Assembly (NCBI RefSeq): GCF_003002955.1
Contig: NZ_PVTJ01000008.1
Span: 62,001-126,000, forward strand
Direction of reading: 5' to 3'
Length of the DNA stretch: 64,000 nucleotides
Origin: Glycomyces artemisiae
GTDB lineage: Bacteria; Actinomycetota; Actinomycetes; Mycobacteriales; Micromonosporaceae
Made by a program: the position numbers and the translations under genes. Shown here piece by piece: positions 19,536 through 27,464 of the stretch. Positions within the stretch are counted from its first letter, which is position 1, and each line of letters begins with the position of its first letter. The notes under the pieces were generated by a model. The model ran no database searches. It was not told the DNA's origin and saw only the letters and a list, made by a program, of their open reading frames with translations.

Positions 19536-22337
19536 TTGAGAAGGCTTCCGATCGCTTGCACCGCAGCGGTATTCGTCAGTTTGCTGGTCATCCAGCCCGC
19601 CCAGGCGGCCCCGCCGGCCGCCGCACCCCCAGAGGAGACTCCCGACCTGCAGCAGCAGGGCGTCGCCGAGCCCGAGCCGTGGGACCAGGACGCGTTCGAC
19701 GCGTTCACCGACCCCGGCGACGCCGAGTTCGCGGGACCGGACGAGGGGTTCGCCGCCGCGCTCGCGCCCGGCAACAGCCCCGTCCGCCAGGCGATCACGG
19801 CCGAGTCGCTCGGCGCCGAGCCGTTCGCGATGGAGGACGCGGCGACCGCGGCGGCCGACGACTGCGCCTCCTCGTACAACTACAACTTCCACGACTACGA
19901 GTGCCAGGCGTTCGCCGGGGACTTCGTGTTCCTCTACGACATCAAGGACAGCCCCGGCGACACGCGCGGCGTCCCGGCCGACGCGGGCGCCAACGGCCGC
20001 CCCTACGCCGTCGTCGACATGATCAACGCGATCGACGAGGCCCAGTCCGCCTACCGCAGCATGGGCTACGACGTCGACCCCGGCTCCGGCCCCTGGGCGG
20101 TCGTGGTGGGGCTCAACGACACCCAGGAGGGCTGGTTCGACGGCGGGGCGTTCACGCTCCCGTTCGGGGCGAACAGCCAGCCGATGATCATCCTGCCCTC
20201 CGACCCGGGCCTGCACGACGACGACAACTACGACTACCTGCCCCGGCACGAGTTCTTCCACGTCGTGCAGTACCAGTACTGGGACGACACCGGCGACATC
20301 GGCTGGGCCTACGTGCGGGACTGGATGGGCGGCAGCGACTTCAAGACCATGAACTGGTGGATGGAGTCCACGGCCGAGTGGGCCGCGCTCATGTCCTACC
20401 GGCTCCAGCCGTACGACCCGCGCAACCCCACCGCCGCGATGATGTACGCCCGCGCGCTCCCGGAGTTCCTCGGCGACCCCGGCCGCGCCCTCAACGCCGC
20501 CGAGGCCCTGGGGAGTTCGAGGCAGTACAGCACGTTCATCCTGGCGTTCTACCTGAACGAGCAGACCGGCAGCACCGCGGCGGTCCGCAAGACCTGGGAG
20601 CACATCCGCGACCACGACTCGACGCCGATCACCGCGATCAAGGCCGTGCTCACCGGGTACGGCCTCGACATCCCCTCGACCCTCCTGGGCTTCTCGGTGG
20701 CGAACTACCGGCTCGCCGAGGAGCAGGGCGGCGCCCCGCCGAACCCGATGGCCGGGTACGGCTACGACGACGAGGAGCGCGACCTGTGGCGCTCCTACCT
20801 GGCCGGGGACTCCCGCACCGACGACCACCTGCTGGGCGAGTACCGCCCGAACCGGACCACCCGCGCCGTCCCGATGGGCACGCAGGAGACGTACACGGCC
20901 GAGATGGAGCCAGGCGGGTCCGCCTACTTCGACTTCGCGGCGGTCCAGAACTCCGGCGACCCGACGAACGGCTACCGGTCCCGCCTCACGATCTCGACTG
21001 AGGACCGGGACGACCTCGAATACGTGGCGATGGTCTGGTCCGCGCAGGGCAGCCCGGGGAGCCTCTCTGAATATCCGACGGCCGCAAGGGCGGTCTACCC
21101 CGACGCGAGCAACGTCATCACGATCACCGACTTCGCCTACCCGATGGTCGTCACGCTCGTCGCGACCCGCACCGACCTGAACACGAACTCGGTGGAGGCG
21201 GACGGCGACGGCCGCGAGTACCGCTTCCGCGCCAGGGCCCTCGTGCCGCTCGACCACCCCTCCTGCACGCTCTCGAACCTGGACGTCTCGAACCTCCAGG
21301 ACGACGGCGTCGCGCCCGAGCAGCAGTTCCTCGACTACGCCGCGACCACCCCGAACGGCTGGACCGGCGGCGACTCGACCTACTCGGTGCGCCTGCCCGA
21401 CGGGGACGTGCTGTGGCTGTTCTCCGACACGTTCCTGGGGCCGCTCAACAGCGACGGCACCAGACCGGTCACCGCGCCGCTGATCAACTCCACGTTCGTG
21501 CGGCAGGACGGGAGCGGTCTGACCACCATCCAGGGCGGCACGGCCGCGAACCCGGAGGCGATCATGCCGCCGCCGGAGGCGAACCACTGGTACTGGCTCG
21601 GCGACGGGATGATCTCCCGCCAGAACGGGACCGACTACCTGCAGGTGATCTTCCAGGAGTACCTGCGGTTCGGCACCGGGGACTGGGACTGGCGGTTCGA
21701 CCAGAACGTCGTCGCCACGTTCTCGCTCTCGAACCTGAAGGACCCCTTGCGGGTCGAGGCCCTGCCCTCGCAGGCGGGCGCGTGGGGCTCGGCGCTGCTC
21801 CCGGCCAGCCAGTCCGGGGACGGCTACACGTACATCTACGGGATCGCCGACGCGCCGACGAACAAGAAGCAGCGCATCGCCCGCGTCCACGGCTCCGACC
21901 TGGGTGCGACCGCGAAGTGGCAGTACTGGACCGCCGACGGGTGGACCGCGTACGAGTCGGACACCGGCATCGGCCTCAACGGCATCGCCAACGAGTACTC
22001 GGTGACCAAGTGGAACAACCAGTTCGTGCTGGTCACCCAGGACTCGACGCTCGCGTTCAACAACCAGGTGTTCGCGTACACGTCCTGCTCCCCGGCGGGG
22101 CCGTTCACGAACCAGAGCCTCGTCTACTCGATGCCGGAGACGGGCCTGTTCGGCTCCTACGGCGACGAGCGGGTCTTCGCGTACAACGCGCACCTGCATC
22201 CGACGATCAGCTCCGGGAACCGGTTCGTCATGTCCTACAACGTGAACACCTTCGACAGCCGCATGACCGAGGAGGGCTCCCACTACCAGGACCCGAGCAT
22301 CTACAAACCGAGATTCATCAGCTTCACCCTGAGTTAG
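19536..22337 (+). CDS. Secreted zinc-metalloprotease-like protein with C-terminal DUF4185/DUF5005-like beta-propeller
   Basis: A 933-residue exported protein. I start it at TTG 19536 because GGAGGG is six bases upstream and the product then begins with a clean Sec signal (RRLPIACTAAVFVSLLVIQ, cleavage after AQA). Residues about 110-360 resemble putative metalloproteases: HEFFH at 238-242 is a zinc HExxH motif, and WMESTAEW supplies the downstream Glu (277/281). A beta-sandwich pre-peptidase-C-like region follows (about 450-570). Residues about 585-933 form a second domain (WTGGDSTYSVRLPDG, LWLFSDTFLG, MPPPEANHWYWLGDG, QDPSIYKPRF) like DUF4185/DUF5005 five-bladed propellers; the DUF4185 group includes the GH183 endo-D-arabinanases. 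The fusion suggests attack on a glycosylated surface or matrix. No LacI-family regulator lies nearby. Confidence 0.78.
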   Translation: MRRLPIACTAAVFVSLLVIQPAQAAPPAAAPPEETPDLQQQGVAEPEPWDQDAFDAFTDPGDAEFAGPDEGFAAALAPGNSPVRQAITAESLGAEPFAMEDAATAAADDCASSYNYNFHDYECQAFAGDFVFLYDIKDSPGDTRGVPADAGANGRPYAVVDMINAIDEAQSAYRSMGYDVDPGSGPWAVVVGLNDTQEGWFDGGAFTLPFGANSQPMIILPSDPGLHDDDNYDYLPRHEFFHVVQYQYWDDTGDIGWAYVRDWMGGSDFKTMNWWMESTAEWAALMSYRLQPYDPRNPTAAMMYARALPEFLGDPGRALNAAEALGSSRQYSTFILAFYLNEQTGSTAAVRKTWEHIRDHDSTPITAIKAVLTGYGLDIPSTLLGFSVANYRLAEEQGGAPPNPMAGYGYDDEERDLWRSYLAGDSRTDDHLLGEYRPNRTTRAVPMGTQETYTAEMEPGGSAYFDFAAVQNSGDPTNGYRSRLTISTEDRDDLEYVAMVWSAQGSPGSLSEYPTAARAVYPDASNVITITDFAYPMVVTLVATRTDLNTNSVEADGDGREYRFRARALVPLDHPSCTLSNLDVSNLQDDGVAPEQQFLDYAATTPNGWTGGDSTYSVRLPDGDVLWLFSDTFLGPLNSDGTRPVTAPLINSTFVRQDGSGLTTIQGGTAANPEAIMPPPEANHWYWLGDGMISRQNGTDYLQVIFQEYLRFGTGDWDWRFDQNVVATFSLSNLKDPLRVEALPSQAGAWGSALLPASQSGDGYTYIYGIADAPTNKKQRIARVHGSDLGATAKWQYWTADGWTAYESDTGIGLNGIANEYSVTKWNNQFVLVTQDSTLAFNNQVFAYTSCSPAGPFTNQSLVYSMPETGLFGSYGDERVFAYNAHLHPTISSGNRFVMSYNVNTFDSRMTEEGSHYQDPSIYKPRFISFTLS

Positions 22338-23062
22338 CGACCGGGGCCCGCCTCCGGGCGGGCCCCTTTCACGCCCCACGCCTGGAACAGCACCGCCGTC
22401 GTCGGCACCGGCGCCATCCGCACGGCCTCGCGCCGCCGCGCCAGCCACAGCGCCGCATCGCCCAGGTGCGGCATGATCCCGCGCAGCGTCAACGCCACGC
22501 CGTGCCTCCTGCATTCGCGCACCAGCTCCCGCCGGTCCACCAGCAGCGCCGGGTCGTGGACGCCGCGCGTCGCGATCCGCGGAATGCGTTCGGCCACACC
22601 GATCGCCAGGAACCGGCACAGCGCGGTCGCCGCGAGCGTGTCGACCACCAGCAGCCCGCCCGGTCGCAGCAGCCGGCACGCCTCCGCGACGACCGCCGCC
22701 AGGTCCGGGACGTGCTCCAGGATCTCCCCGGCCACCACCACGTCGGCGCACTCGTCGGGCAGCGGCACCGCCGCCACGTCGGCGCGCACCGCCATGACTC
22801 CGTGCTTCCGCGCCAGCGCCAGCGATTCGCGCGAGACGTCAACGCCCACATGCACATAGCCCTCCACGTGCGGCGCGAGCAGCCCCGCCCCGCACCCGAG
22901 ATCCACCAGGACCGCGCCCGGCCGCTCCGGGGCCGGGACGAGCGCGCCGCGCGCCGCCGCGAGCCAGTGCAGCACCGCGAAGACGCCCCGCGGGCGCCAC
23001 CACTCCCCGGCGAGCCGGTCGTACAGCGCGGGGTCGTTCGCAATGCGGGTCTGGCGTGGCAT
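22334..23062 (-). CDS. Class I SAM-dependent methyltransferase (UbiG/UbiE-like)
   Basis: A 242-residue Rossmann methyltransferase. Motif I VLVDLGCGAGLLAPHV (around residues 50-65), the acidic GVDVS at the end of beta-2, motif IV VVVAGEILEHVPDL and post-motif LLRPGGLLVVDTL are all present. It resembles O-methyltransferases acting on quinol-type rings. The start codon is 25 bases from the start of the divergent UbiA-like gene, so both are probably regulated together. In the neighbouring type III PKS cluster it would methylate a hydroxyl group on the product. Its stop codon overlaps the 3' end of the metalloprotease gene. Confidence 0.88.
   Translation of the reverse strand: MPRQTRIANDPALYDRLAGEWWRPRGVFAVLHWLAAARGALVPAPERPGAVLVDLGCGAGLLAPHVEGYVHVGVDVSRESLALARKHGVMAVRADVAAVPLPDECADVVVAGEILEHVPDLAAVVAEACRLLRPGGLLVVDTLAATALCRFLAIGVAERIPRIATRGVHDPALLVDRRELVRECRRHGVALTLRGIMPHLGDAALWLARRREAVRMAPVPTTAVLFQAWGVKGARPEAGPGR
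22343..22366 (+). terminator. Terminator of the metalloprotease gene inside the convergent methyltransferase gene
   Basis: GGGGCCCGCC / GGCGGGCCCC form a perfect 10-bp stem with a 4-nt loop, followed by TTTC. It starts five bases after the metalloprotease stop and lies within the last codons of the methyltransferase. Confidence 0.75.
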
Positions 23063-23087
23063 ACCGCCAGGGTGGCACACTGATCCG

Positions 23088-23924
23088 ATGACAACGGCCG
23101 CGGCGATGCTCCGAGCGCTCGTCCTTGCGTCCCATCCGCTTCCGGCCCTCGCCGTCACCCTCGTCACCGCCGGACTCGCCGCCTCCGCGGGCTGGTCGGT
23201 CCCCGGGATCATCGCCATCGCGGTCGCGATCCTCCTCGGCCAGCTGTCGGTCGGCTGGCTCAACGACCTCGTCGACGCGCCCCGCGACGCCCAGGCCGAA
23301 CGCGCCGGGAAGCCCCTCGCCTCGGGTGAACTCCACCCCGCCATCGCCTCCGCCGCCATCGCCGTCTCGGCGCCCGCCGCGGTCCTGCTCACCCTCGTCT
23401 CCGGCGTCCCCGCCGCACTCGCACACCTCGCGGCCCTCGCCTCCGCGTGGGCCTACGACCTCGGCGTCAAGTCCACGCCGTTCTCCGTGGTCCCCTTCGC
23501 GTTCTCCTTCGGGATGCTCCCGGCGATCGTGTCCCTCGGCGAGCCCGGCTCCCCCTGGCCGCCGCTGTGGCTCATGGCCGCCGCCGCGGCCCTCGGCTGC
23601 GCCGCGCACTTCGTGAACGTCCTGCCCGACCTCGCCGACGACGCCGCCACCGGTGTGCGCGGCCTCCCGCACCGCCTGGGCCCCTTGGCGACACGGCTCC
23701 TCGCCGCAGCGCTCGTCCTCGCCGCCTCCGTCCTGCTCGCGTTCGGCCCGCCCGGCCCGCCCTCGGCCCTGGTCCTGGCCGCCGTCCCCTTCGCCGCGCT
23801 CGTTCTCGCCGCCGGACTCGCCCTCGGCCGCAAGGCCGGTTCGCGCGCCGCGTTCCGCGCCGTGCTCCTCGTGGCCCTTGTCGACGTCGTCCTCCTCCTC
23901 CATACTGGGGTCCCTTCGGCCTGA
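23088..23924 (+). CDS. UbiA family prenyltransferase
   Basis: A 278-residue membrane prenyltransferase with eight or nine predicted TM segments. The first prenyl-diphosphate motif reads LNDLVDAPRDAQAE (NDxxDxxxD) and the second is LPDLADDAATGVRG (DxxxDxxTG), so both Mg2+ sites look intact. Such enzymes attach an isoprenoid chain to an aromatic or quinol acceptor. It heads a three-gene run with an acyl-CoA dehydrogenase and a type III PKS and is divergent from a methyltransferase, so the acceptor is probably the PKS product. Confidence 0.9.
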   Translation: MTTAAAMLRALVLASHPLPALAVTLVTAGLAASAGWSVPGIIAIAVAILLGQLSVGWLNDLVDAPRDAQAERAGKPLASGELHPAIASAAIAVSAPAAVLLTLVSGVPAALAHLAALASAWAYDLGVKSTPFSVVPFAFSFGMLPAIVSLGEPGSPWPPLWLMAAAAALGCAAHFVNVLPDLADDAATGVRGLPHRLGPLATRLLAAALVLAASVLLAFGPPGPPSALVLAAVPFAALVLAAGLALGRKAGSRAAFRAVLLVALVDVVLLLHTGVPSA

Positions 23925-23935
23925 GGAGTGAGCGC

Positions 23936-25126
23936 ATGCCAGCACCGACCGAGTCCAAGGGCGGCGGCGCGCTGGCGCTGGCGCGCGAGCTCGCCCCGCG
24001 GTTCGCCGACCGGGCCGCGGCCCACGACGAGCGGGGCCGCTTCCCCGAAGCGGACTTCGCGGAGCTGCGGGAGGCGGGCCTGACCGGGCTCATGGTGCCC
24101 GAGCGGCTCGGCGGCGCCGGGGCCTCGTTCGCCGAGTACGCGGCGGTCGCGGCGGCGCTGGCGCGGGGCGCGGGCTCGACGGCGCTCATCTTCAACATGC
24201 ACGCCTCGGTCACGGGCGCGCTCGCGCAGACCCCCGAGCACCTGGTGCGGGCCCTCGGCGCGCCCGAGAGCTTCTTCGCCGCCAGGGACAAGGCCCTCGC
24301 CGCGGCCGCCGACGGCGCCCTCTACGGGGTCGCGATGAGCGAGCGCGGCGGCGGCTCGCGCCTGTCGAAGACCACGACCGCTTACCGCCGCAGCGCGAAC
24401 GGCTTCCGCATCACCGGCGCGAAGGCGTTCGTGTCCGGCGCCGGGCACGCCGACGCCTACCTGGTGACCGCCCGCGACGCCGAGTCCGAGGAGCCGCTCG
24501 TCTCGCACTTCCTCGTGCCCGCCGGGGCTGGGCTCCGCGTCGAGGAGACCTGGGACTCGCTCGGCATGCGCGCCACGGGAAGCCACGACGTCCACTTCGA
24601 CGTCGAAGTCGGGGAGGACGCGCTGCTCGGCGGCGTCGAGGGCCTCGCGCTGCTCCTCGCCGAAGCGATGCCGCAGTGGCTCGTCGCCTCCTACGCCGCC
24701 GTCTACACCGGGGTCGCGCACGCCGCCGTCGACGCGGCCGCCGCCCACATCCGGGGCCGCGGCCTCGACGCGCTCGCGCCTGTGCGGGCCCGCATCGGCC
24801 GCGCCGACGCCGCGGTCGCCGCCGCGGAACTCGTGGTCGCCGAGGCGGCCCGGCGCATCGACGCCGCACCGGGGGAGGAGGACACCAACCGGTGGGTGTG
24901 GCGCGCGAAGCTCACCGCCGGGGACACCGCGTTCCAGGTCGCCTCGTCGCTCCTCGAAGCGGCCGGGACCTCCGCCTCGCGCCGCGGGCACCCGCTCGAA
25001 CGGCTCTACCGGGACGCCCGCTGCGGCGCCCTCCAGCCCGCCACCTCGGACGTGTGCGCCGACTGGCTCGGCGCCGCCGCCCTCGGCGCCGACCCCGACC
25101 ACGACACGGCGGTGCCGCGATGGTGA
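23936..25126 (+). CDS. Acyl-CoA dehydrogenase family protein
   Basis: A 396-residue flavoprotein of the acyl-CoA dehydrogenase fold. The N-terminal helical domain has LREAGLTGLMVPERLGGAGASFAEYA; the mid beta domain has GVAMSERGGGSRLSKTTTAYRR and FRITGAKAFVSGA; the C-terminal helices end with LYRDARCGALQPATSDVCADWLG. I do not find a clearly placed catalytic Glu at the usual C-terminal site, so monooxygenase or hydroxylase-like chemistry, known for some relatives, is possible. GAGGAG lies eight bases before the ATG; it follows ubiA by 11 bases and overlaps the PKS start. Confidence 0.86.
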   Translation: MPAPTESKGGGALALARELAPRFADRAAAHDERGRFPEADFAELREAGLTGLMVPERLGGAGASFAEYAAVAAALARGAGSTALIFNMHASVTGALAQTPEHLVRALGAPESFFAARDKALAAAADGALYGVAMSERGGGSRLSKTTTAYRRSANGFRITGAKAFVSGAGHADAYLVTARDAESEEPLVSHFLVPAGAGLRVEETWDSLGMRATGSHDVHFDVEVGEDALLGGVEGLALLLAEAMPQWLVASYAAVYTGVAHAAVDAAAAHIRGRGLDALAPVRARIGRADAAVAAAELVVAEAARRIDAAPGEEDTNRWVWRAKLTAGDTAFQVASSLLEAAGTSASRRGHPLERLYRDARCGALQPATSDVCADWLGAAALGADPDHDTAVPRW

Positions 25127-26154
25127 CCGCGGGCCTCGCCGGAATCGGCATGGCCCTGCCGCCCCAGTACGAGCAGGACTGGCTGTGGGACAACGTGTTC
25201 CGCGCACACTTCAACGGCAGCCGCATCGCCGCGCGCATGTTCGACACCGCCGGGGTCGCCCGCCGCCACTCCACCACCGCGCCGTTCGAGCTCGCCGACG
25301 CCGCCGACTGGTCCACTGAGGAGCGGATGCGCCGCTACGCCGAACGCGCGCCCGCGCTCGGCCTGCGCGCCGTCCGCCAGGCCCTCGCCGCCGCGGGCAC
25401 CGAACCCGACGAGATCGGCCTCCTCGCCGTCGCCACCTGCACCGGCTACGGCACGCCCGGCACCGACATCGAACTGGCCCGGACACTGCCGCTGCGCGCC
25501 GACGCGCGGCGGCTCCTGGTGGGGCACATGGGATGCCACGCCGCGATCCCCGCGCTCGGCGCCGTCGCCGACTACACGGCCGCCCACCGGCGGCCCGCGG
25601 TCCTGCTGTGCGTGGAGCTCACCTCCCTGCACGTGCAGCCCGCGACCCGCGACATCGACCAAGCGGTCGTCCACGCCCTGTTCAGCGACGCCGCCGCCGC
25701 GGTCGTCGTGCGCCCCGAGGACGGGCCGGGCCTGCGCGTCGTCGACGTCGCCGCCCGCACCGACACCGTCCGCCGCGGCCACATGACCTGGCGCGTCACC
25801 GACCTCGGCTTCCGCATGGGCCTCTCTCCGGAGGTCCCCGAAGCCCTCAGCGAGCACGTCGGCCCGCTCGTGAAGGACCTCCTCGCCCGCCACGGCCTCG
25901 ACCGGTCCGAGGTCGCCGGGTGGGCCGTCCACCCCGGCGGGCCCCGCGTCCTCGACGCCGTCGCCGCCGGGCTCGACCTCGCTCCCTCCGCCCTCGACCC
26001 GTCCCGGAAGGTCCTCGCCGAGCACGGCAACTGCTCCTCGGCGACGGTGCTCCTCGTCCTCGACGAGATCCTCAGGGCCGGGCCCCCGGACGGCCCGATC
26101 GTGATGCTCGCCTTCGGGCCCGGCCTCACCCTCTACGCCGCCCTGCTCGCCTGA
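25120..26154 (+). CDS. Type III polyketide synthase
   Basis: A 344-residue chalcone-synthase-like homodimeric enzyme that extends an acyl-CoA with malonyl-CoA and cyclises the chain. The catalytic Cys is in VGHMGCHAAIPALG, the His in GWAVHPGGPRVLDAV and the Asn in EHGNCSSATVLLVLD, so the Cys-His-Asn triad is complete. The cluster (UbiA, methyltransferase, flavoprotein) resembles clusters for prenylated methoxyhydroquinones such as the agq genes of Actinoplanes, with an acyl-CoA-dehydrogenase-like flavoprotein in place of the usual monooxygenase. The product is predicted to be an alkylated, prenylated phenol, quinone or pyrone. Confidence 0.92.
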   Translation: MVTAGLAGIGMALPPQYEQDWLWDNVFRAHFNGSRIAARMFDTAGVARRHSTTAPFELADAADWSTEERMRRYAERAPALGLRAVRQALAAAGTEPDEIGLLAVATCTGYGTPGTDIELARTLPLRADARRLLVGHMGCHAAIPALGAVADYTAAHRRPAVLLCVELTSLHVQPATRDIDQAVVHALFSDAAAAVVVRPEDGPGLRVVDVAARTDTVRRGHMTWRVTDLGFRMGLSPEVPEALSEHVGPLVKDLLARHGLDRSEVAGWAVHPGGPRVLDAVAAGLDLAPSALDPSRKVLAEHGNCSSATVLLVLDEILRAGPPDGPIVMLAFGPGLTLYAALLA

Positions 26155-26161
26155 AAAAGCA

Positions 26162-26190
26162 TTGCGGGCCCGTCCGGGGCCCGTGATAAG
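26162..26190 (+). promoter_or_regulatory. Promoter of the efflux gene leader
   Basis: TTGCGG (26162-26167) and GATAAG (26185-26190) are 17 bases apart. The spacer contains the inverted repeat CGGGCCC / GGGCCCG (26165-26183), which may double as a PKS terminator. A run of five A stands just upstream of the -35, reminiscent of WhiB7-dependent promoters. Transcription would begin about three bases before the leader ORF ATG. Confidence 0.5.
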
Positions 26191-26199
26191 TTCGGCGCC

Positions 26200-26253
26200 A
26201 TGTCCTCACCCGAAGCGTCCAGACCCGGGCCGCCGCACCGCCGGCGGCCCTGA
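26200..26253 (+). CDS. Leader ORF of 17 residues upstream of the efflux gene
   Basis: A short ORF, MSSPEASRPGPPHRRRP, opens about ten bases after the -10 box, so it would be translated from a leaderless or nearly leaderless message. It is Pro/Arg-rich. Its stop is 10 bases before the first strand of the leader hairpin described next. Position and content fit a leader peptide that senses translation state. Confidence 0.45.
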   Translation: MSSPEASRPGPPHRRRP

Positions 26254-26262
26254 CGCCCGTGT

Positions 26263-26360
26263 GAGACCACTTCCAGCCCCGCTCGACGAGCGGGGCCGTC
26301 TCTCCGCGCGCCCGGCGCCGCGGCGGTCCCCAGCCGACCGTCCGCTTCTTCCGGAGAGAC
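26263..26360 (+). promoter_or_regulatory. Translational attenuator: mutually exclusive hairpins masking the ribosome binding site
   Basis: GTCTCTCCG (26298-26306) is exactly complementary to CGGAGAGAC (26352-26360), which contains the GGAGAG ribosome site of the efflux gene. The first five bases of that same strand also close an upstream hairpin: GAGAC (26263-26267) with GTCTC (26298-26302), around the perfect stem CCCCGCTC / GAGCGGGG (26277-26295). Only one of the two structures can form. If a ribosome on the leader ORF covers 26263-26267 the masking stem forms; if leader translation fails, the ribosome site is free. Confidence 0.6.
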
Positions 26361-26366
26361 ACACTC

Positions 26367-27464
26367 ATGCCGTTCGTCCTGTACATGCTCGCCGTCGCCG
26401 TGTTCGCGCAAGGCTCCTCGGAGTTCATGCTCGCCGGGCTCCTGCCCGACATCGCCGCCGAGCTCCACCTCACCGTCGCCCGCGCCGGGCTCCTGACCTC
26501 CGCGTTCGCCGCGGGCATGGTCGTCGGCGCGCCGCTCATGGCCGCGGCCGGGCGCCGCTGGCCCCCGCGCGCCTCGCTCGCGGCGTTCCTCGCCCTGTTC
26601 ATCGCCGCCCACGTCGCCGGGGCCCTCACCGACTCGTTCGCGGTGCTCCTCGCGACCCGCGCGGTCGCCGCGCTCGCCAACGCCGGGTTCCTCGCCGTCG
26701 CCCTCGCCACCGTCGCGCTCCTCGTCCCCGCCGACTCCCGCGCTCGGGCCCTCTCGATCCTCCTGGGCGGCACCACGCTCGCCCTGGTCGCCGGGGTCCC
26801 GGCCGGGGCCGTCCTCGGCGAGGCCCTCGGCTGGCGCGCGACCCTGTGGGCCGTCGCGGCCCTCGCCGTCCCCGCGCTCGTGGCCGTCGCGCTGGCCGTC
26901 CCCGACCGGTCCGCCGCGACGGGCCCGGTCGCCCTGCGGACCGAACTGGCGGTCCTGAAGCGCCCAAGCGTGCTCCACGTCCTCGCGCTCGGCGTCCTCG
27001 TCAACGGCGCCACATTCGGCGCCTACACCTACCTCGGGACACTCGCCTCGGGCCGCGTCCCGCTCGTGCTGGCGCTGTTCGGGATCGGCGCGTTCCTCGG
27101 CGTCCTCGCCGCCGGGCGCCTCGCCGACCGCCACTGGCGGGCCCTCCTCGCCTGGGGCGGGCCGCTGCTCCTGGCCGGGTGGCTCGCGCTCGCGCTCCTT
27201 CCGGCCGCCTTGCCGGCCTTGGCGTTCGCGCTCGGCGCGCTCGCGTTCGCGGTGGGCTCCACGCTCATCGGACGCATCATGGCCGCCGCGCAGGACGCGC
27301 CCACCATGGGCGGGTCCTACGCGACGGCCGCGCTCAACGTCGGCGCGATGCTCGGCCCGGTCCTCGCCGGGTTCGGCTACGACGCCGCCGGGCCGACCGG
27401 CCCGGCGCTGGTGAGCGCCGGACTGGTCGCGGCCGCGATCACCGTGCGAGCACTCCGGCGCTGA
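26367..27464 (+). CDS. MFS drug efflux transporter, Cmx/CmrA (chloramphenicol exporter) type
   Basis: A 365-residue DHA1-type permease with about 12 TM segments. The start VLYMLAVAVFAQGSSEFMLAGLLPDIAAEL is the family signature of Cmx/CmlR-like exporters; GRRWPPR follows helix 2, and the GGTTLALVAGVPAGAVLGEALGWR region is the antiporter motif C. The ribosome site GGAGAG lies eight bases before the ATG and can be masked in the leader RNA. Adjacent to the type III PKS it could export its product, but the leader structure points to response to ribosome-targeting drugs. Confidence 0.9.
   Translation: MPFVLYMLAVAVFAQGSSEFMLAGLLPDIAAELHLTVARAGLLTSAFAAGMVVGAPLMAAAGRRWPPRASLAAFLALFIAAHVAGALTDSFAVLLATRAVAALANAGFLAVALATVALLVPADSRARALSILLGGTTLALVAGVPAGAVLGEALGWRATLWAVAALAVPALVAVALAVPDRSAATGPVALRTELAVLKRPSVLHVLALGVLVNGATFGAYTYLGTLASGRVPLVLALFGIGAFLGVLAAGRLADRHWRALLAWGGPLLLAGWLALALLPAALPALAFALGALAFAVGSTLIGRIMAAAQDAPTMGGSYATAALNVGAMLGPVLAGFGYDAAGPTGPALVSAGLVAAAITVRALRR

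Noticed and set aside
19500..22751. Very long open frame on the minus strand across the metalloprotease gene
   Set aside because: Composition is Val/Gly/Arg/Asp-rich without any domain pattern, and the plus-strand frame has a signal peptide, motifs and a ribosome site. It is a mirror frame caused by high GC.
26160..26260. Rho-independent terminator of the PKS gene only
   Set aside because: The hairpin lacks a T-run and lies between a well-spaced -35 and -10; a promoter-embedded repeat fits better, though it may do both jobs.
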